A stretch of 64,000 bases of DNA, from NCBI RefSeq assembly GCF_031157315.1, contig NZ_JAVIFU010000021.1:1-64000 (forward strand). The letters are read 5' to 3'. The stretch comes from Paenibacillus sp. LHD-38. GTDB taxonomy: Bacteria > Bacillota > Bacilli > Paenibacillales > Paenibacillaceae. This document shows, piece after piece, positions 51,523-60,812 of the stretch. Numbering within the stretch: position 1 is the first letter of the stretch; every line of letters begins with the position of its first letter. The position numbers were made by a program, and so were the translations under genes. Under the pieces are notes generated by a model. The model was given only the letters and a program-made list of their open reading frames with translations. It made no database searches and was not told the DNA's origin.

Positions 51523-51555
51523 ATGTGTTTCCTCTTTTCTTGTATGAATTGTATG

Positions 51556-53097
51556 TTATAAGGACCGATAGTCAAAATAGTCAAAGTAAGCCGGAGCCTT
51601 GCAGCTGGCGCCATTGCCAGTCGCATACATGCCGATATAGACGCCGGTAAATCCGCCTGCTACTTCCGTCGAAAGATAGCTGCACTCGCCTTTGCCGAAT
51701 TCGACAGGCTCTCCATCCGGGTGCGAGTAGGTAAACGTATAACACTGTCTATTTGCCTTGATGCCAAGAATAATGCCAGATTGTTCATATTCGATTTCCC
51801 GCTCTATCTTCCACAGCGTTCCGATCCGCCGGCGGAAAATCAACCTTCTTTGGCCATTCGTTCGAATGACTGCAATCTCATAATGTGAGGACTCGTTCAT
51901 GATAACCGTGAGTCCGGCTTCCTCTCCGTCTTCGGCTGGATCGAATTCCATGAATACGGATGCCTCGCAATCTAGATGCTGCTGTCTCCGTCCGATAAAG
52001 GCCGGAGAATACTGATCGTTCAAACTAACTTCATGGCCGAATAAAGTCAGCCATCCCGGACGTTCCTGAAGCGACCAAGAGCCATCGCGGGGGCTTCGGA
52101 TAAAATTCCACTGAAACGGCAATTCTAACGAATCGAAATCTTCTCGACCGAATCCCGTATCCGATAACTGCGCTGTTGCCGCAAATGAAGGGGCCTCCAT
52201 TTCCATGTCTACATGGCCGTTCCGCCCAATGATCGGCCAGCCTTCTTCCGTCCATGTAACCGGGGCCAAGAACGTCTCTCGTCCCAGATGATGGTGGTAC
52301 GGATACCCGACAGGGCGTATTCCGAGAAAGACCGCCCACCAGCTGCCGTCATGCGCATGCACGATATCGGCATGTCCAGTCGCTTGAATGGGGCTTCCCG
52401 TGCTTCGATGGGTTAATATCGGATTATGCGGGCAGCTCTCGAAGGGCCCGTAAGGAGCATCGCCTCTCGCTATAGTAACCATATGGCCGTATTCGGTGCC
52501 GCCTTCGGCGATCAACAGATAGTACTTGCCGTCAATCCGGTAAAGATGAGGACCTTCGGGAAATCTGCCGCCTGTCCCCTGCCAAATGTTCCTGCGCTCC
52601 GACAGCAGGCTGCCCGTCTCCAGATCGATCTCCGCTTGATAAATGCCAGTCGGTTCGTCATTTACTGCTGTTCCTGTTACATACACTTTGCCATCTTCAT
52701 CGAACAGCAAAGAGGGGTCGATACCCGGCCATTCCAAATAAACCGGATCGGACCAAGGGCCTTCCGGTTTATCGGCCGAAACGATGAAGTTTTTAGCAAC
52801 TGCCACATTCGTCGTAATCATGTAAAACTTGCCTTCATGATAACGCAGAGTAGGAGCAAAAATGCCCGTAAAGCCAACCGCAGTAAATTTATGCTGCTTG
52901 CCTTCGGTCAGCTTCAGCTGGCTTTCTCTCGTTAAGCAATGGCCGATCTGGTTCCAGTTGATTAAGTCTCGGCTATGAAATATCGGCACTCCCGGAAAAT
53001 ATCCGAATGAACTGGTGACCAAATAATAATCTTCGTTCACTCTGCAAATGCTCGGATCGGGATGGAAGCCGCTTATGACGGGATTGACATACTTCAT
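51556..53097 (-). CDS. GH43 beta-xylosidase / alpha-arabinofuranosidase, 513 aa
   Basis: Five-bladed propeller enzyme. The catalytic triad is visible as D14 in FHPDPSI, the pKa-modulating Asp in GIDPSLLFDEDG (about 127) and the acid Glu in FPEGPHLY (about 186). The C-terminal beta-sandwich (from about 330) belongs to the beta-xylosidase C-terminal concanavalin-like type, which shapes the active site in GH43 xylosidases. Cytoplasmic. It is the first gene of the run GH43-GH52-GH3-GH30-GH20, about 105 bp after the binding-protein gene and its terminator. Confidence 0.92.
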   Translation of the reverse strand: MKYVNPVISGFHPDPSICRVNEDYYLVTSSFGYFPGVPIFHSRDLINWNQIGHCLTRESQLKLTEGKQHKFTAVGFTGIFAPTLRYHEGKFYMITTNVAVAKNFIVSADKPEGPWSDPVYLEWPGIDPSLLFDEDGKVYVTGTAVNDEPTGIYQAEIDLETGSLLSERRNIWQGTGGRFPEGPHLYRIDGKYYLLIAEGGTEYGHMVTIARGDAPYGPFESCPHNPILTHRSTGSPIQATGHADIVHAHDGSWWAVFLGIRPVGYPYHHHLGRETFLAPVTWTEEGWPIIGRNGHVDMEMEAPSFAATAQLSDTGFGREDFDSLELPFQWNFIRSPRDGSWSLQERPGWLTLFGHEVSLNDQYSPAFIGRRQQHLDCEASVFMEFDPAEDGEEAGLTVIMNESSHYEIAVIRTNGQRRLIFRRRIGTLWKIEREIEYEQSGIILGIKANRQCYTFTYSHPDGEPVEFGKGECSYLSTEVAGGFTGVYIGMYATGNGASCKAPAYFDYFDYRSL

Positions 53098-53156
53098 TGA
53101 TGTATCTCTCCTTCAAATTGCTAACTGATGATTGCGTACATACCGCCTAAAATACG

Positions 53157-53190
53157 ATCCCCAATCAACTACAGAGAGTTGATTGGGGTC
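53157..53190 (-). terminator. Terminator or attenuator between binding-protein and GH43 genes
   Basis: GATCCCCAATCAACT and AGTTGATTGGGGTC pair nearly perfectly around ACAGAG, 13 bp after the binding-protein stop. There is no strong T-run, so partial read-through into the hydrolase genes is possible, giving more binding protein than enzyme. Confidence 0.75.
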
Positions 53191-53202
53191 GTCGTTACTC
53201 GC

Positions 53203-54747
53203 TTATTTATTCGATTTCGCCCATTCGTCCAACTGCTTTTGTTTCTCTGCGATAATCTTCTCGACGCCTGCCGACTTCATTTTGGCGATAAAATCCGGAA
53301 GCGCTTTATCCGGGTCGAGCGTGCCTGTTTCAAGCCCTTTTTGATATTGGTTAGTAACGTTGGTTACTGACGTAATTTCGGTCTTCACCGGATCGGCATT
53401 AAAGCTGAAGCCGAGCGCTTTGGACTTCTTGGCGTTCTTGTTGTATTCCGCCGTCTTCGTCCAAATATCCGGATCTTCGCCCTTGAATACGTACGAAACG
53501 AATTGGTTGCCCCACATCCAGCCTAGCGGCATATAATATCCGCTGTTGCTGATATTTACGCCCTCAGGGAAGTCAATCGTATTATCGGACACTTTCACGT
53601 AATGCTTGCCTTCGATACCCCAGATGAGCAAATTAATTAGATCTTTATCTTTGTAAAGCAAATCAAGCATCATCATCGAGCGGTCAGGCGTTTTCGCTTG
53701 TTGCGGAATTCCCCACATAATGCCGGTCGTCGTGAACGTCGTCGCAACCGGTTCGATCAGTTCCGCAGAAACCATCGGGAAACCCGTGTTTCGGGATTCC
53801 ATCGTGTCGATACCAGGCTTCAGCGGCATTAACGAGCCGAACAGCTTGCCTGCTTTTACGAGATCAACCGACGACGTTTGGTTCGTTGCGGCATCCTTCA
53901 GCACGTAACCGGACGTGTACCAGCTTCTGAATTTTTTCATGTATGCCGCGTATTCCGGGGATTCGACATTATTGACAATCTTCAAATCGTTGTCGTAATT
54001 CGGCAGTACGCCATAAGCGTCGCCCAAACCGTCATAAGGAATATACGTTTGCATGAAAGTTGTATTACTGCCGCCTGGAGCAATTGGCGTCATATTCGGC
54101 TCTTTTTCTTTAATAACCTTCAGAACCGCCTCGACGTCGTCCAAATTTTTGATTGCGCTGACATCGATATTGTGTTTTTCCGCAATGTCCTTCCTCATCA
54201 TAAATCCGAAGCTTCTGGCGAACTCCCGGACTGTCGGAACGCCGTAAATTTTGCCTTCTACTTGCGGTGTTTTGAGATATTCAGGCTCAACCGCCGCTTT
54301 GATGCCCTCGCCGTATTTCTCGAGGAGATCGTCGAGCGGGAGCAGTTGACCTTTGGCCACTTGCGACGTATAAGTCCCGAGGATCAACATCAAATCGAGC
54401 TTTTCATTGCTGGTCATCATAAGATTCGTCTGCTGATTCCAATTGCCGAAGCTAATCGGAAGGAGCTTTACCGTTGCGTTAATTTTTGCTTTGGCGATTT
54501 TGTTCACTTCGTCCTGAATGAGGTTCATATCCTTTGGCACAGCGCCGAAAATCGGAAATGCAATCGTCAGCTCTTCCGGCTCTAACGATGCCGATTCGGC
54601 TCCCGGACTCGCAGCCGGAGAGGACGTGTCCGTGGACTCGGCGTTTGGCTTAATATTATTGCCTCCCCCTCCGCATGCCGAAAGGAAAAGCGTCGTTGCC
54701 ATCATTACGGACAATACTATCGTAATGATTTTGGTCTGTTTTCTCAT
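53203..54747 (-). CDS. Oligosaccharide-binding lipoprotein, LplA type, 514 aa
   Basis: Lipoprotein signal with lipobox LSAC (lipidated Cys near residue 25) and a Gly/Asn/Ser linker. The mature domain starts LTIAFPIFGAVPKDMNLIQD and includes NEKLDLMLILGTYTSQ and the tail EKIIAEKQKQLDEWAKSNK. It is the extracellular receptor for the LplB/LplC permeases encoded at 60.8-62.7 kb, on the other side of the regulators and GH3. Two AAAGTCAGCAAA-like repeats lie 76-110 bp upstream of the start, overlapping the end of the yesN-like gene, so it likely has its own regulated promoter. RBS AAAAAGGGG is seen. Confidence 0.92.
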   Translation of the reverse strand: MRKQTKIITIVLSVMMATTLFLSACGGGGNNIKPNAESTDTSSPAASPGAESASLEPEELTIAFPIFGAVPKDMNLIQDEVNKIAKAKINATVKLLPISFGNWNQQTNLMMTSNEKLDLMLILGTYTSQVAKGQLLPLDDLLEKYGEGIKAAVEPEYLKTPQVEGKIYGVPTVREFARSFGFMMRKDIAEKHNIDVSAIKNLDDVEAVLKVIKEKEPNMTPIAPGGSNTTFMQTYIPYDGLGDAYGVLPNYDNDLKIVNNVESPEYAAYMKKFRSWYTSGYVLKDAATNQTSSVDLVKAGKLFGSLMPLKPGIDTMESRNTGFPMVSAELIEPVATTFTTTGIMWGIPQQAKTPDRSMMMLDLLYKDKDLINLLIWGIEGKHYVKVSDNTIDFPEGVNISNSGYYMPLGWMWGNQFVSYVFKGEDPDIWTKTAEYNKNAKKSKALGFSFNADPVKTEITSVTNVTNQYQKGLETGTLDPDKALPDFIAKMKSAGVEKIIAEKQKQLDEWAKSNK

Positions 54748-54822
54748 GTTTTATCCCCTTTTTGAAGATGATTGGCGTTGCTTGCTTAAATAATAGCCTA
54801 TAGATCCAAAGCGATCTAACAG

Positions 54823-54857
54823 TTTGCTGACTTTCTTGTTACCGCTTTTATGACTTT
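54823..54857 (-). promoter_or_regulatory. Tandem operator AAAGTCAGCAAA, binding-protein gene copy
   Basis: TTTGCTGACTTT at 54823-54834 and TTTTATGACTTT at 54846-54857, 23 bp apart, 76 bp upstream of the binding-protein start. The distal half overlaps the last bases of the yesN-like gene. Same layout as at 40949 and 62755. Confidence 0.75.
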
Positions 54858-56460
54858 ATTCGAACGTCAATCCCTTCTGGCTCTGCTGACGATAATCATT
54901 CGGATTCATGTTCGTGGCTTTCTTGAACATTTTGGAGAAATGCGAGAAGTTCGAATAGCCTACAGATAATGCGACACTTCCGATCGCCATATCGCTCTTG
55001 CTCAGCAGTTCCTTGGCCATATTCACTCTTTCATTCAGCAAATAATCGGTTATGGACATGCCCGTCTCTTTCTTGAAGAAACGGGACAAGTAATCGGGAT
55101 GCAAATAAACGTGCTCTGCCATCTCCTCGCGGGAAAGATCGAGCTGCGCCAAATGTGCGGCAATATATTTTTTGACGCTCTCAATAACCGAGGTCGCTTC
55201 TTCCACCGCCTCCGCTTGATCCTTCGCTTTCTCGACCGTATGCCGAATCCAAGCGATCAGGTCCGTTACCGAACGCGTAGCATTCCGGGATAGCGCCAAA
55301 GATACCTCGTCGCAATACAATTGATGGGCTTGTATCCCCTTCAGATTCAGCACAAAATACGTCATCTGAAGGAAATCCTCATAAAATTGACGCAGCGCGT
55401 TCGCGTCCAAATGTTCTGTTCGCACTGAATTTTCCAGAAATTCTGTCGCTTCCGCGATTATCTTTTCTTTTGTTCCCTTCTTCAACATGGCTGACCAAAC
55501 TCGCATATCCGGCAATTTAATCTGTACGGAGGAGGCGGATTCCCCGAATAAAGAGAAAACCTTGTTATTAAATGCCACGTTGTTGTTATCCAGAGCGATC
55601 AAGTCGTGGACGATAGACATAACCTCGTGCATATAACCGTCAGTTCCGATATAGCAGCATAAATCGCAATAAAAATATTGGGCGCAGGACGCAATATAAG
55701 CTTCGGCGCAGCGAACCAAATGTTCCGTGATTTCTTCGTTAAAGGTTTCGAAATAAAGGATAACGAGAATTTTCCCTCTGCCTACCGGAATCAGTTGCCC
55801 GTCCGTCACTTGCTGCACGATCATTTCTTTCGCTGAATTTTTAAGCGCATACTCCAAAATTTTTTCATCGCGCATACTCACTTGCTTATGCCAGCGCTGA
55901 ACGCTAATAAGCACAGGCAGGAACGTCATCGTTTCGGAGTAGATGAGATTCCGTTGCTCCGCTGCTTCCTGGATGACCTTCTTATGGGACGGGATCGTTT
56001 GATCGAGCAAATCCATCCAGAACCGTTCCACCAGCAACGGATGATTTTGCGACCACAGCTGATTCACATGATGAAGCTCGCTTTGCTTGGATATCTTCTG
56101 CTTCGCTTTTGCAATCGCCGCTTCCAGCTCGTCGACTAACGCCGGCTTGATCAAATATTCCAGACTTCCCAATTGAATCGCCTGCTTGGCATATTTGAAG
56201 TCCTCGTGAGCGGTTAAGAAGATCGTCTCCGTCGCCGGGTGATGCTCCCTAACCCAAGTCAACAGCTCCAAGCCGTTGCCCTGCGGCATTTCGATGTCGC
56301 AAATCATAATATCGATCGGATGCTCGTTAAAAACTTGGATCGCTTGCCGCATATTGTTTGCCGTATACAGCTTGGAGATTTCGTTTTTGCTCAAATCCAA
56401 ATCGAACTTCATGCCTTCAATGATGTGTTTCTCGTCATCGACGATTAATAGTCGGTACAT
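54856..56460 (-). CDS. YesN-type response regulator, receiver plus AraC HTH, 534 aa
   Basis: Receiver domain with DDEKHIIEGM near the start and phosphoacceptor Asp in IMICDIEMPQGNG (about 55). The middle region is variable, followed by two AraC helix-turn-helices (about 435-530: LSREEMAEHVYLHPDYLSRF and AIGSVALSVGYSNFSHFSKM). It is the likely activator of the three transporter promoters carrying AAAGTCAGCAAA repeats. The start was set at ATG 56460 with GGGAG upstream; the longer frame to 56607 overlaps the kinase gene. It follows the sensor kinase by 16 bp. Confidence 0.9.
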   Translation of the reverse strand: MYRLLIVDDEKHIIEGMKFDLDLSKNEISKLYTANNMRQAIQVFNEHPIDIMICDIEMPQGNGLELLTWVREHHPATETIFLTAHEDFKYAKQAIQLGSLEYLIKPALVDELEAAIAKAKQKISKQSELHHVNQLWSQNHPLLVERFWMDLLDQTIPSHKKVIQEAAEQRNLIYSETMTFLPVLISVQRWHKQVSMRDEKILEYALKNSAKEMIVQQVTDGQLIPVGRGKILVILYFETFNEEITEHLVRCAEAYIASCAQYFYCDLCCYIGTDGYMHEVMSIVHDLIALDNNNVAFNNKVFSLFGESASSVQIKLPDMRVWSAMLKKGTKEKIIAEATEFLENSVRTEHLDANALRQFYEDFLQMTYFVLNLKGIQAHQLYCDEVSLALSRNATRSVTDLIAWIRHTVEKAKDQAEAVEEATSVIESVKKYIAAHLAQLDLSREEMAEHVYLHPDYLSRFFKKETGMSITDYLLNERVNMAKELLSKSDMAIGSVALSVGYSNFSHFSKMFKKATNMNPNDYRQQSQKGLTFE

Positions 56461-56476
56461 CGTTCGCAGCTCCCGT

Positions 56477-58222
56477 TTATAGTTTCGAATGAATCGGCAT
56501 CGTGATCTCAATAACCGCCCCTCGCGGCGAACCGTTGGAGAAAGAGATATGCGCGTCATGATCGTACAGCAGCCGCAATCTCCGCTGCACGTTCCATATG
56601 CCGACATGCTCCCCTTCCTCCGTGAATAGGCTTTCGCCTTTTTGCAGAACAGTCAGCACTTCTTCAGGAAAGCCTTTGCCTGAATCTTGGATCACGATAT
56701 TCATACTTGGAGCGCCCCCCAGCTCAACGACATCAATGGCGATTGAAATATTAGTCGGCTCATCCAGCGTAACCGCATACTTAACCGCATTCTCAACAAA
56801 GGTTTGAATAACAAGAGGCGGCACATTAGTGTCCATTAGAAACTCGGGCGCATGGATGTCGCAGGTTAAACTTTCCGGATATCGCATCTCCTGAATACGG
56901 AAATAATTTCTCGTATGTTCGAGCTCTTCTTTCAGCTTCACAAAGCTCAGATTGCTCCTGAACATGTACTTGAAATACCGGATGAGGGACAGTGACATCC
57001 CTTTCATCAACTCGACATTTCCCACCTTGGCCAAATTGTACAGAACGTTCAATGAATTCATGAAAAAGTGAGGATTAATTTGCAGCTGCAACCGCAATAG
57101 CTCTTCCTTCTGCTTGCTTAGCTGCTCTTCGTAGACGTGAATGCGAAGCTCCTTTATTTGCGTCATCATATTGTTAAACGTTTCGTTCACGAGTATAAAT
57201 TCATCTGAGGCGCGCTTCGCTTCAATCCGGGCTTCGAAATTCCCGCCTCGAAGACGCTTCATCGCAGCCATCAATTGGTTAAGCGGCAGCAATACCGTTC
57301 TACGCAGCAAATACAGCCCTAACGGCAGCGAAATGAGACAGGCCAGAGCAATAAGCGCTACGATTATTTGCAAATAGGGCAGCTTTTCTAGAATCTTCTC
57401 GTCGGGCACGAGCGCGACCAGGTTGAAATCCCCCTTGGCGGATGATTCTCCAACGACCAAAAAACGACTTTGATTTCCTGACAAATAATAATTTTCCATA
57501 CCTGATCTCAGCTGTACTTCATTCCGATTGACAAGATCGACGTTTGTCATAGGAATTCCGTCTCGCTTCGCGAATAAAGCGCCGCCGTTAGCGCCGAAAT
57601 CAGTCGTTCTGAACGGAACCATCAGCTCGTAAGCCTTGATCCCTGCGCCGAAATAGACATCCCCAGACTTATAAATGTGCATCATGTAATACGTATCTTC
57701 GATCTTCTGAACATACCAATTCTTTTTATTAAACCGATTAGGATCCGTATTCTCATTCGCCGTTTGCCTGATAACGGCGAAGATTGCCTCCTCCTCCTCA
57801 ACCGTGCTTCTCTCCTGAGTGATCCGCATCAGATCGTCACGCTTCGGAGCATATAAGAAAAAGGAATCAACGGCTTTAAACATGCCGATATCGTTCGATA
57901 ATTTATTGGACATTAATATTTTGCTGAAATAATAGTCATAATCCGTATTCGCCAGTTGATAGGAGACAAAATCGGAATCGGCCACCATCGTGTTATTCAT
58001 ATACTTGTCGATGTCCTCCAAAGCATTATCCACCTGGCTCATATAGAGAATCATCATGTTCTTATAGGAATCCGCTACCTGATTGCGAACGACCTCCGTT
58101 GAATACACGCTGTAATAAATCAATATCGCAATCAACGGGAACGTTAATATAACGACGCCGAATATTAATTTCATCCGGATCGAATTAAACGAGTACTTCC
58201 TTTTCAGATCTGACGCGTTCAT
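56477..58222 (-). CDS. YesM-type sensor histidine kinase, 581 aa
   Basis: Two membrane spans (about 18-40 and 290-312) flank an extracellular sensor. HAMP, the motif INPHFFMNSLNVLYNLAK with its phospho-acceptor His, N box VIQTFVENAVKYAV and G1 box DSGKGF follow. In the common YesM motif PHFLYN the Leu-Tyr pair is replaced by Phe-Met here. It should detect extracellular oligosaccharide and signal to the YesN protein encoded 16 bp downstream. RBS TTAGGAGTGAGG. Upstream is a terminator that ends the LplBC-GH3 unit. Confidence 0.9.
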   Translation of the reverse strand: MNASDLKRKYSFNSIRMKLIFGVVILTFPLIAILIYYSVYSTEVVRNQVADSYKNMMILYMSQVDNALEDIDKYMNNTMVADSDFVSYQLANTDYDYYFSKILMSNKLSNDIGMFKAVDSFFLYAPKRDDLMRITQERSTVEEEEAIFAVIRQTANENTDPNRFNKKNWYVQKIEDTYYMMHIYKSGDVYFGAGIKAYELMVPFRTTDFGANGGALFAKRDGIPMTNVDLVNRNEVQLRSGMENYYLSGNQSRFLVVGESSAKGDFNLVALVPDEKILEKLPYLQIIVALIALACLISLPLGLYLLRRTVLLPLNQLMAAMKRLRGGNFEARIEAKRASDEFILVNETFNNMMTQIKELRIHVYEEQLSKQKEELLRLQLQINPHFFMNSLNVLYNLAKVGNVELMKGMSLSLIRYFKYMFRSNLSFVKLKEELEHTRNYFRIQEMRYPESLTCDIHAPEFLMDTNVPPLVIQTFVENAVKYAVTLDEPTNISIAIDVVELGGAPSMNIVIQDSGKGFPEEVLTVLQKGESLFTEEGEHVGIWNVQRRLRLLYDHDAHISFSNGSPRGAVIEITMPIHSKL

Positions 58223-58250
58223 CGTACCTCACTCCTAATGGAAAGAAAGC

Positions 58251-58288
58251 CCATTATGATCAAGCTCGTGAAAGCTTGATCATAATGG
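58251..58288 (-). terminator. Terminator of the LplB-LplC-GH3 operon
   Basis: CCATTATGATCAAGCT and AGCTTGATCATAATGG form a perfect 16-bp stem around CGTGAA, 30 bp after the GH3 stop. It separates this operon from the kinase gene. Confidence 0.85.
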
Positions 58289-58317
58289 ACTTGATTTATA
58301 TAGTATAGCGCGGGCGG

Positions 58318-60768
58318 TTATTCTTTATCGATTAATACTTCAACCTCTGCATAAAACCCTCGTGTCTTTCCATCGATAAACAAATCAGAAGCGATGCTAA
58401 AGTTTCCTGATGCGCGGACATCCTGGGAGGATGCCCCAACCATGACTCCCATTTCGCCGGATTCAATCTTCCACTTCATATCCGCATCCAGGAAAGCGAA
58501 TTGACTCAATTCCATGGTGAAAGCAATTGTTTTCTTCTCCATCGGCCCCAGCGGAACTCTGACGAATCCAGCCAGTTCTTTCACCGGACGTACCATGCTT
58601 GCATAGGAATCCCGAATATAGAGCTGAACGACTTCCTCCCCGAATACCTCCCCTGTATTCGTAATATCCACATAGACTCTTAGTTGTTCGTTGGGCTCAT
58701 ATTCGGCTTGACTAATACGCAGATTGGAATAAGCGAATGTGGTATAGGATAGCCCATGACCGAAATAATATCTAGGTTCACGCGGACAATCCACATAACC
58801 GTTCAAATCGCTCGATGTTCCTACGTTATAGCTGGAGCCGTTATCATGGTTATAAAAAATCGGAATCTGCCCGGCATTATAGGCTACCGATACAGGCAGC
58901 CTCCCTGCCGGGTTGTAATCTCCGAATAATACGTCGGTAATCGCGATCGCGCCATATTGTCCCGGATTCCAGGCTTCGATTATAGCATCGATATGCTGAT
59001 CCGTCATGTCGCTTGAAATCGGTCTGCCGTCAAAATGAACGGCAACCGTCGGTTTGTTCAGATCCGCAAGCTTCTTGATGAAGCTTTCCTGACATTCTGG
59101 CAGCTGGATGCTGGTAGAATCAACTCCTTCACCCGTCGTAGCGGACATCCCCCACCCATGCTTGCCGCCTAAAGTCAATACGACAAGATCGGCTTTCGCC
59201 GCGACTGCCAAGGCTTCTTCATGCTTGGAAGCATCGCTGCCCGCATAGGCATATCCATAAGAGTAGGTCACTTCTGCCTCCGGGCACGCAAGCATAATTT
59301 GTTCCAACAAATTATTGACCCCCGGATAATACTTCTTCATTTGGCCCTCTACTGCGGACAGTTCAACCTTCACCTGACTGCCAGGATACGTAAAATGATC
59401 TCGGCCTGCACCAAACTCGTCTAAACTCAGGTTCGATATTTCCTCAAAATCGACGCCTGCCATCGTATTTCCGGTACCCAGCATATTCTCCGCCAACGTA
59501 GCGAAGGAATAACCTCCGAACAGCGATCTTGTTGAAGAAGCGTGATGACCGATCACGGCAATTTTCTGCTTGGCCCGCTTCAACGGGAGCACGCCGTTAT
59601 TTTTCATCAGAATCAGAGATTGTCTAGCCATTTCCAGACCAATCCGCTCATTATTGCGGTCTGTATAAATAAGTTCGATTTCCTCTTTCGACTTTGCAAA
59701 CGGATTTTCAAACAAACCTAATTCGAATTTAGCAATCAATACATTTCGGACAGCTCGATCAAGGACTTCCATTTCGACAATCCCGTTCTTTATTCGCATC
59801 ATCAGTTCATCGTTATAGCATTCCTTGGAGGGCAATTCCACATCCATTCCAGCCCTTAGGGAGCGCTCGCCCGCCTCGGTTTTGCTCGCCGAGACTTTTA
59901 GTCGCGTATGTTGCTCCAAGATCGATGTGTAGTCGGATACAGTCAGGCCGTCGAATCCCATTTCTCCTCGCAGAAGATCGGTAAGCATGCTAGAGGATCC
60001 TGCCACAGCCTCACCATCAATCGAACTATAAGTATTCATAATGGATTTCATGTTGGCATTCGTAATGGCTGCTTGGAACGGCTTGGCATAGATTTCCCTC
60101 AGCAATCTTGGGGGGATTGAAGTCGATGCCGCATGGATGCCTCCCTGTGCGGCATGATAACCTACAAAATGCTTAGCGCAAGCGAGAACCCCTTCATTAA
60201 GCTCTCCATCGTTCTGAAGGCCGGATACATAAGCTGTTGCCATAGCCGACGCCAAGGCAGGATCTTCCCCATAGGCTTCTCCCTGGCGCCCGAAGCGAGA
60301 ATCGCGCGAAATATCCAGTACCGGAGCGAATGCGTGCGAGGCTCCGACTGCACGCGCTTGTCTACTCGCGATTACCGCCATTTTTTTGTGCAATTGCGGA
60401 TTCCAAGTTGATCCTTGCCCGATGCCGGAAGGAAAGCTTGTCGCTCCCGGAATCATTGCGCCGGTTAACGTCTCCATATGGAATAAAGCGGGAATATGGT
60501 GCTCGCTCAGTTCCATGATCTTCTTCTGTATGCGAGTGACTTTCTCAACGACAACATCTTTGTCACCCGACATGCCGGCAAACAACATGGAAACTTCGCC
60601 TACGCCTTGTGGATTGTCATTTTCAAGTTGTTCCAAGGAGTCTTTGATCGGCAGATACCCGACGATTTGCCCCATTTTTTCTTCCAAACTCATTCTCCGC
60701 AAGAGGTCGTCCGCTCTTTCCTCCGCAGAAAGCGCTGGATTTAAATATCTGATAGAATCTTCATTCAT
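58318..60768 (-). CDS. GH3 family beta-glycosidase, 816 aa
   Basis: A second intact GH3, different from the one at 47099. N-terminal barrel: MSLEEKMGQIVGYLP, VLDISRDSRFGRQGEAYGED, CAKHFVGYHAAQGG, nucleophile D279 in LTVSDYTSI. Then comes the alpha/beta sandwich (VIGHHASSTRSLFGGYSF) and a fibronectin-III-like end (YVDITNTGEVFGEEVVQLYI). It resembles GH3 beta-xylosidases and beta-glucosidases, with no signal peptide. It follows LplC by 44 bp in the operon. A fragment nearly identical to residues about 115-200 persists at 40372-40643. Confidence 0.92.
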   Translation of the reverse strand: MNEDSIRYLNPALSAEERADDLLRRMSLEEKMGQIVGYLPIKDSLEQLENDNPQGVGEVSMLFAGMSGDKDVVVEKVTRIQKKIMELSEHHIPALFHMETLTGAMIPGATSFPSGIGQGSTWNPQLHKKMAVIASRQARAVGASHAFAPVLDISRDSRFGRQGEAYGEDPALASAMATAYVSGLQNDGELNEGVLACAKHFVGYHAAQGGIHAASTSIPPRLLREIYAKPFQAAITNANMKSIMNTYSSIDGEAVAGSSSMLTDLLRGEMGFDGLTVSDYTSILEQHTRLKVSASKTEAGERSLRAGMDVELPSKECYNDELMMRIKNGIVEMEVLDRAVRNVLIAKFELGLFENPFAKSKEEIELIYTDRNNERIGLEMARQSLILMKNNGVLPLKRAKQKIAVIGHHASSTRSLFGGYSFATLAENMLGTGNTMAGVDFEEISNLSLDEFGAGRDHFTYPGSQVKVELSAVEGQMKKYYPGVNNLLEQIMLACPEAEVTYSYGYAYAGSDASKHEEALAVAAKADLVVLTLGGKHGWGMSATTGEGVDSTSIQLPECQESFIKKLADLNKPTVAVHFDGRPISSDMTDQHIDAIIEAWNPGQYGAIAITDVLFGDYNPAGRLPVSVAYNAGQIPIFYNHDNGSSYNVGTSSDLNGYVDCPREPRYYFGHGLSYTTFAYSNLRISQAEYEPNEQLRVYVDITNTGEVFGEEVVQLYIRDSYASMVRPVKELAGFVRVPLGPMEKKTIAFTMELSQFAFLDADMKWKIESGEMGVMVGASSQDVRASGNFSIASDLFIDGKTRGFYAEVEVLIDKE

Positions 60769-60812
60769 CTTCTTCTATCCCTCTCCCATGTCAGGGTACT
60801 AGAGCGCATAGG

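Noticed and set aside
50119..51561. 480-codon plus-strand frame opposite the GH52 gene
   Set aside because: Entirely antisense to GH52, whose catalytic residues match the family; no start signals, composition typical of the reverse of a GC-rich gene.
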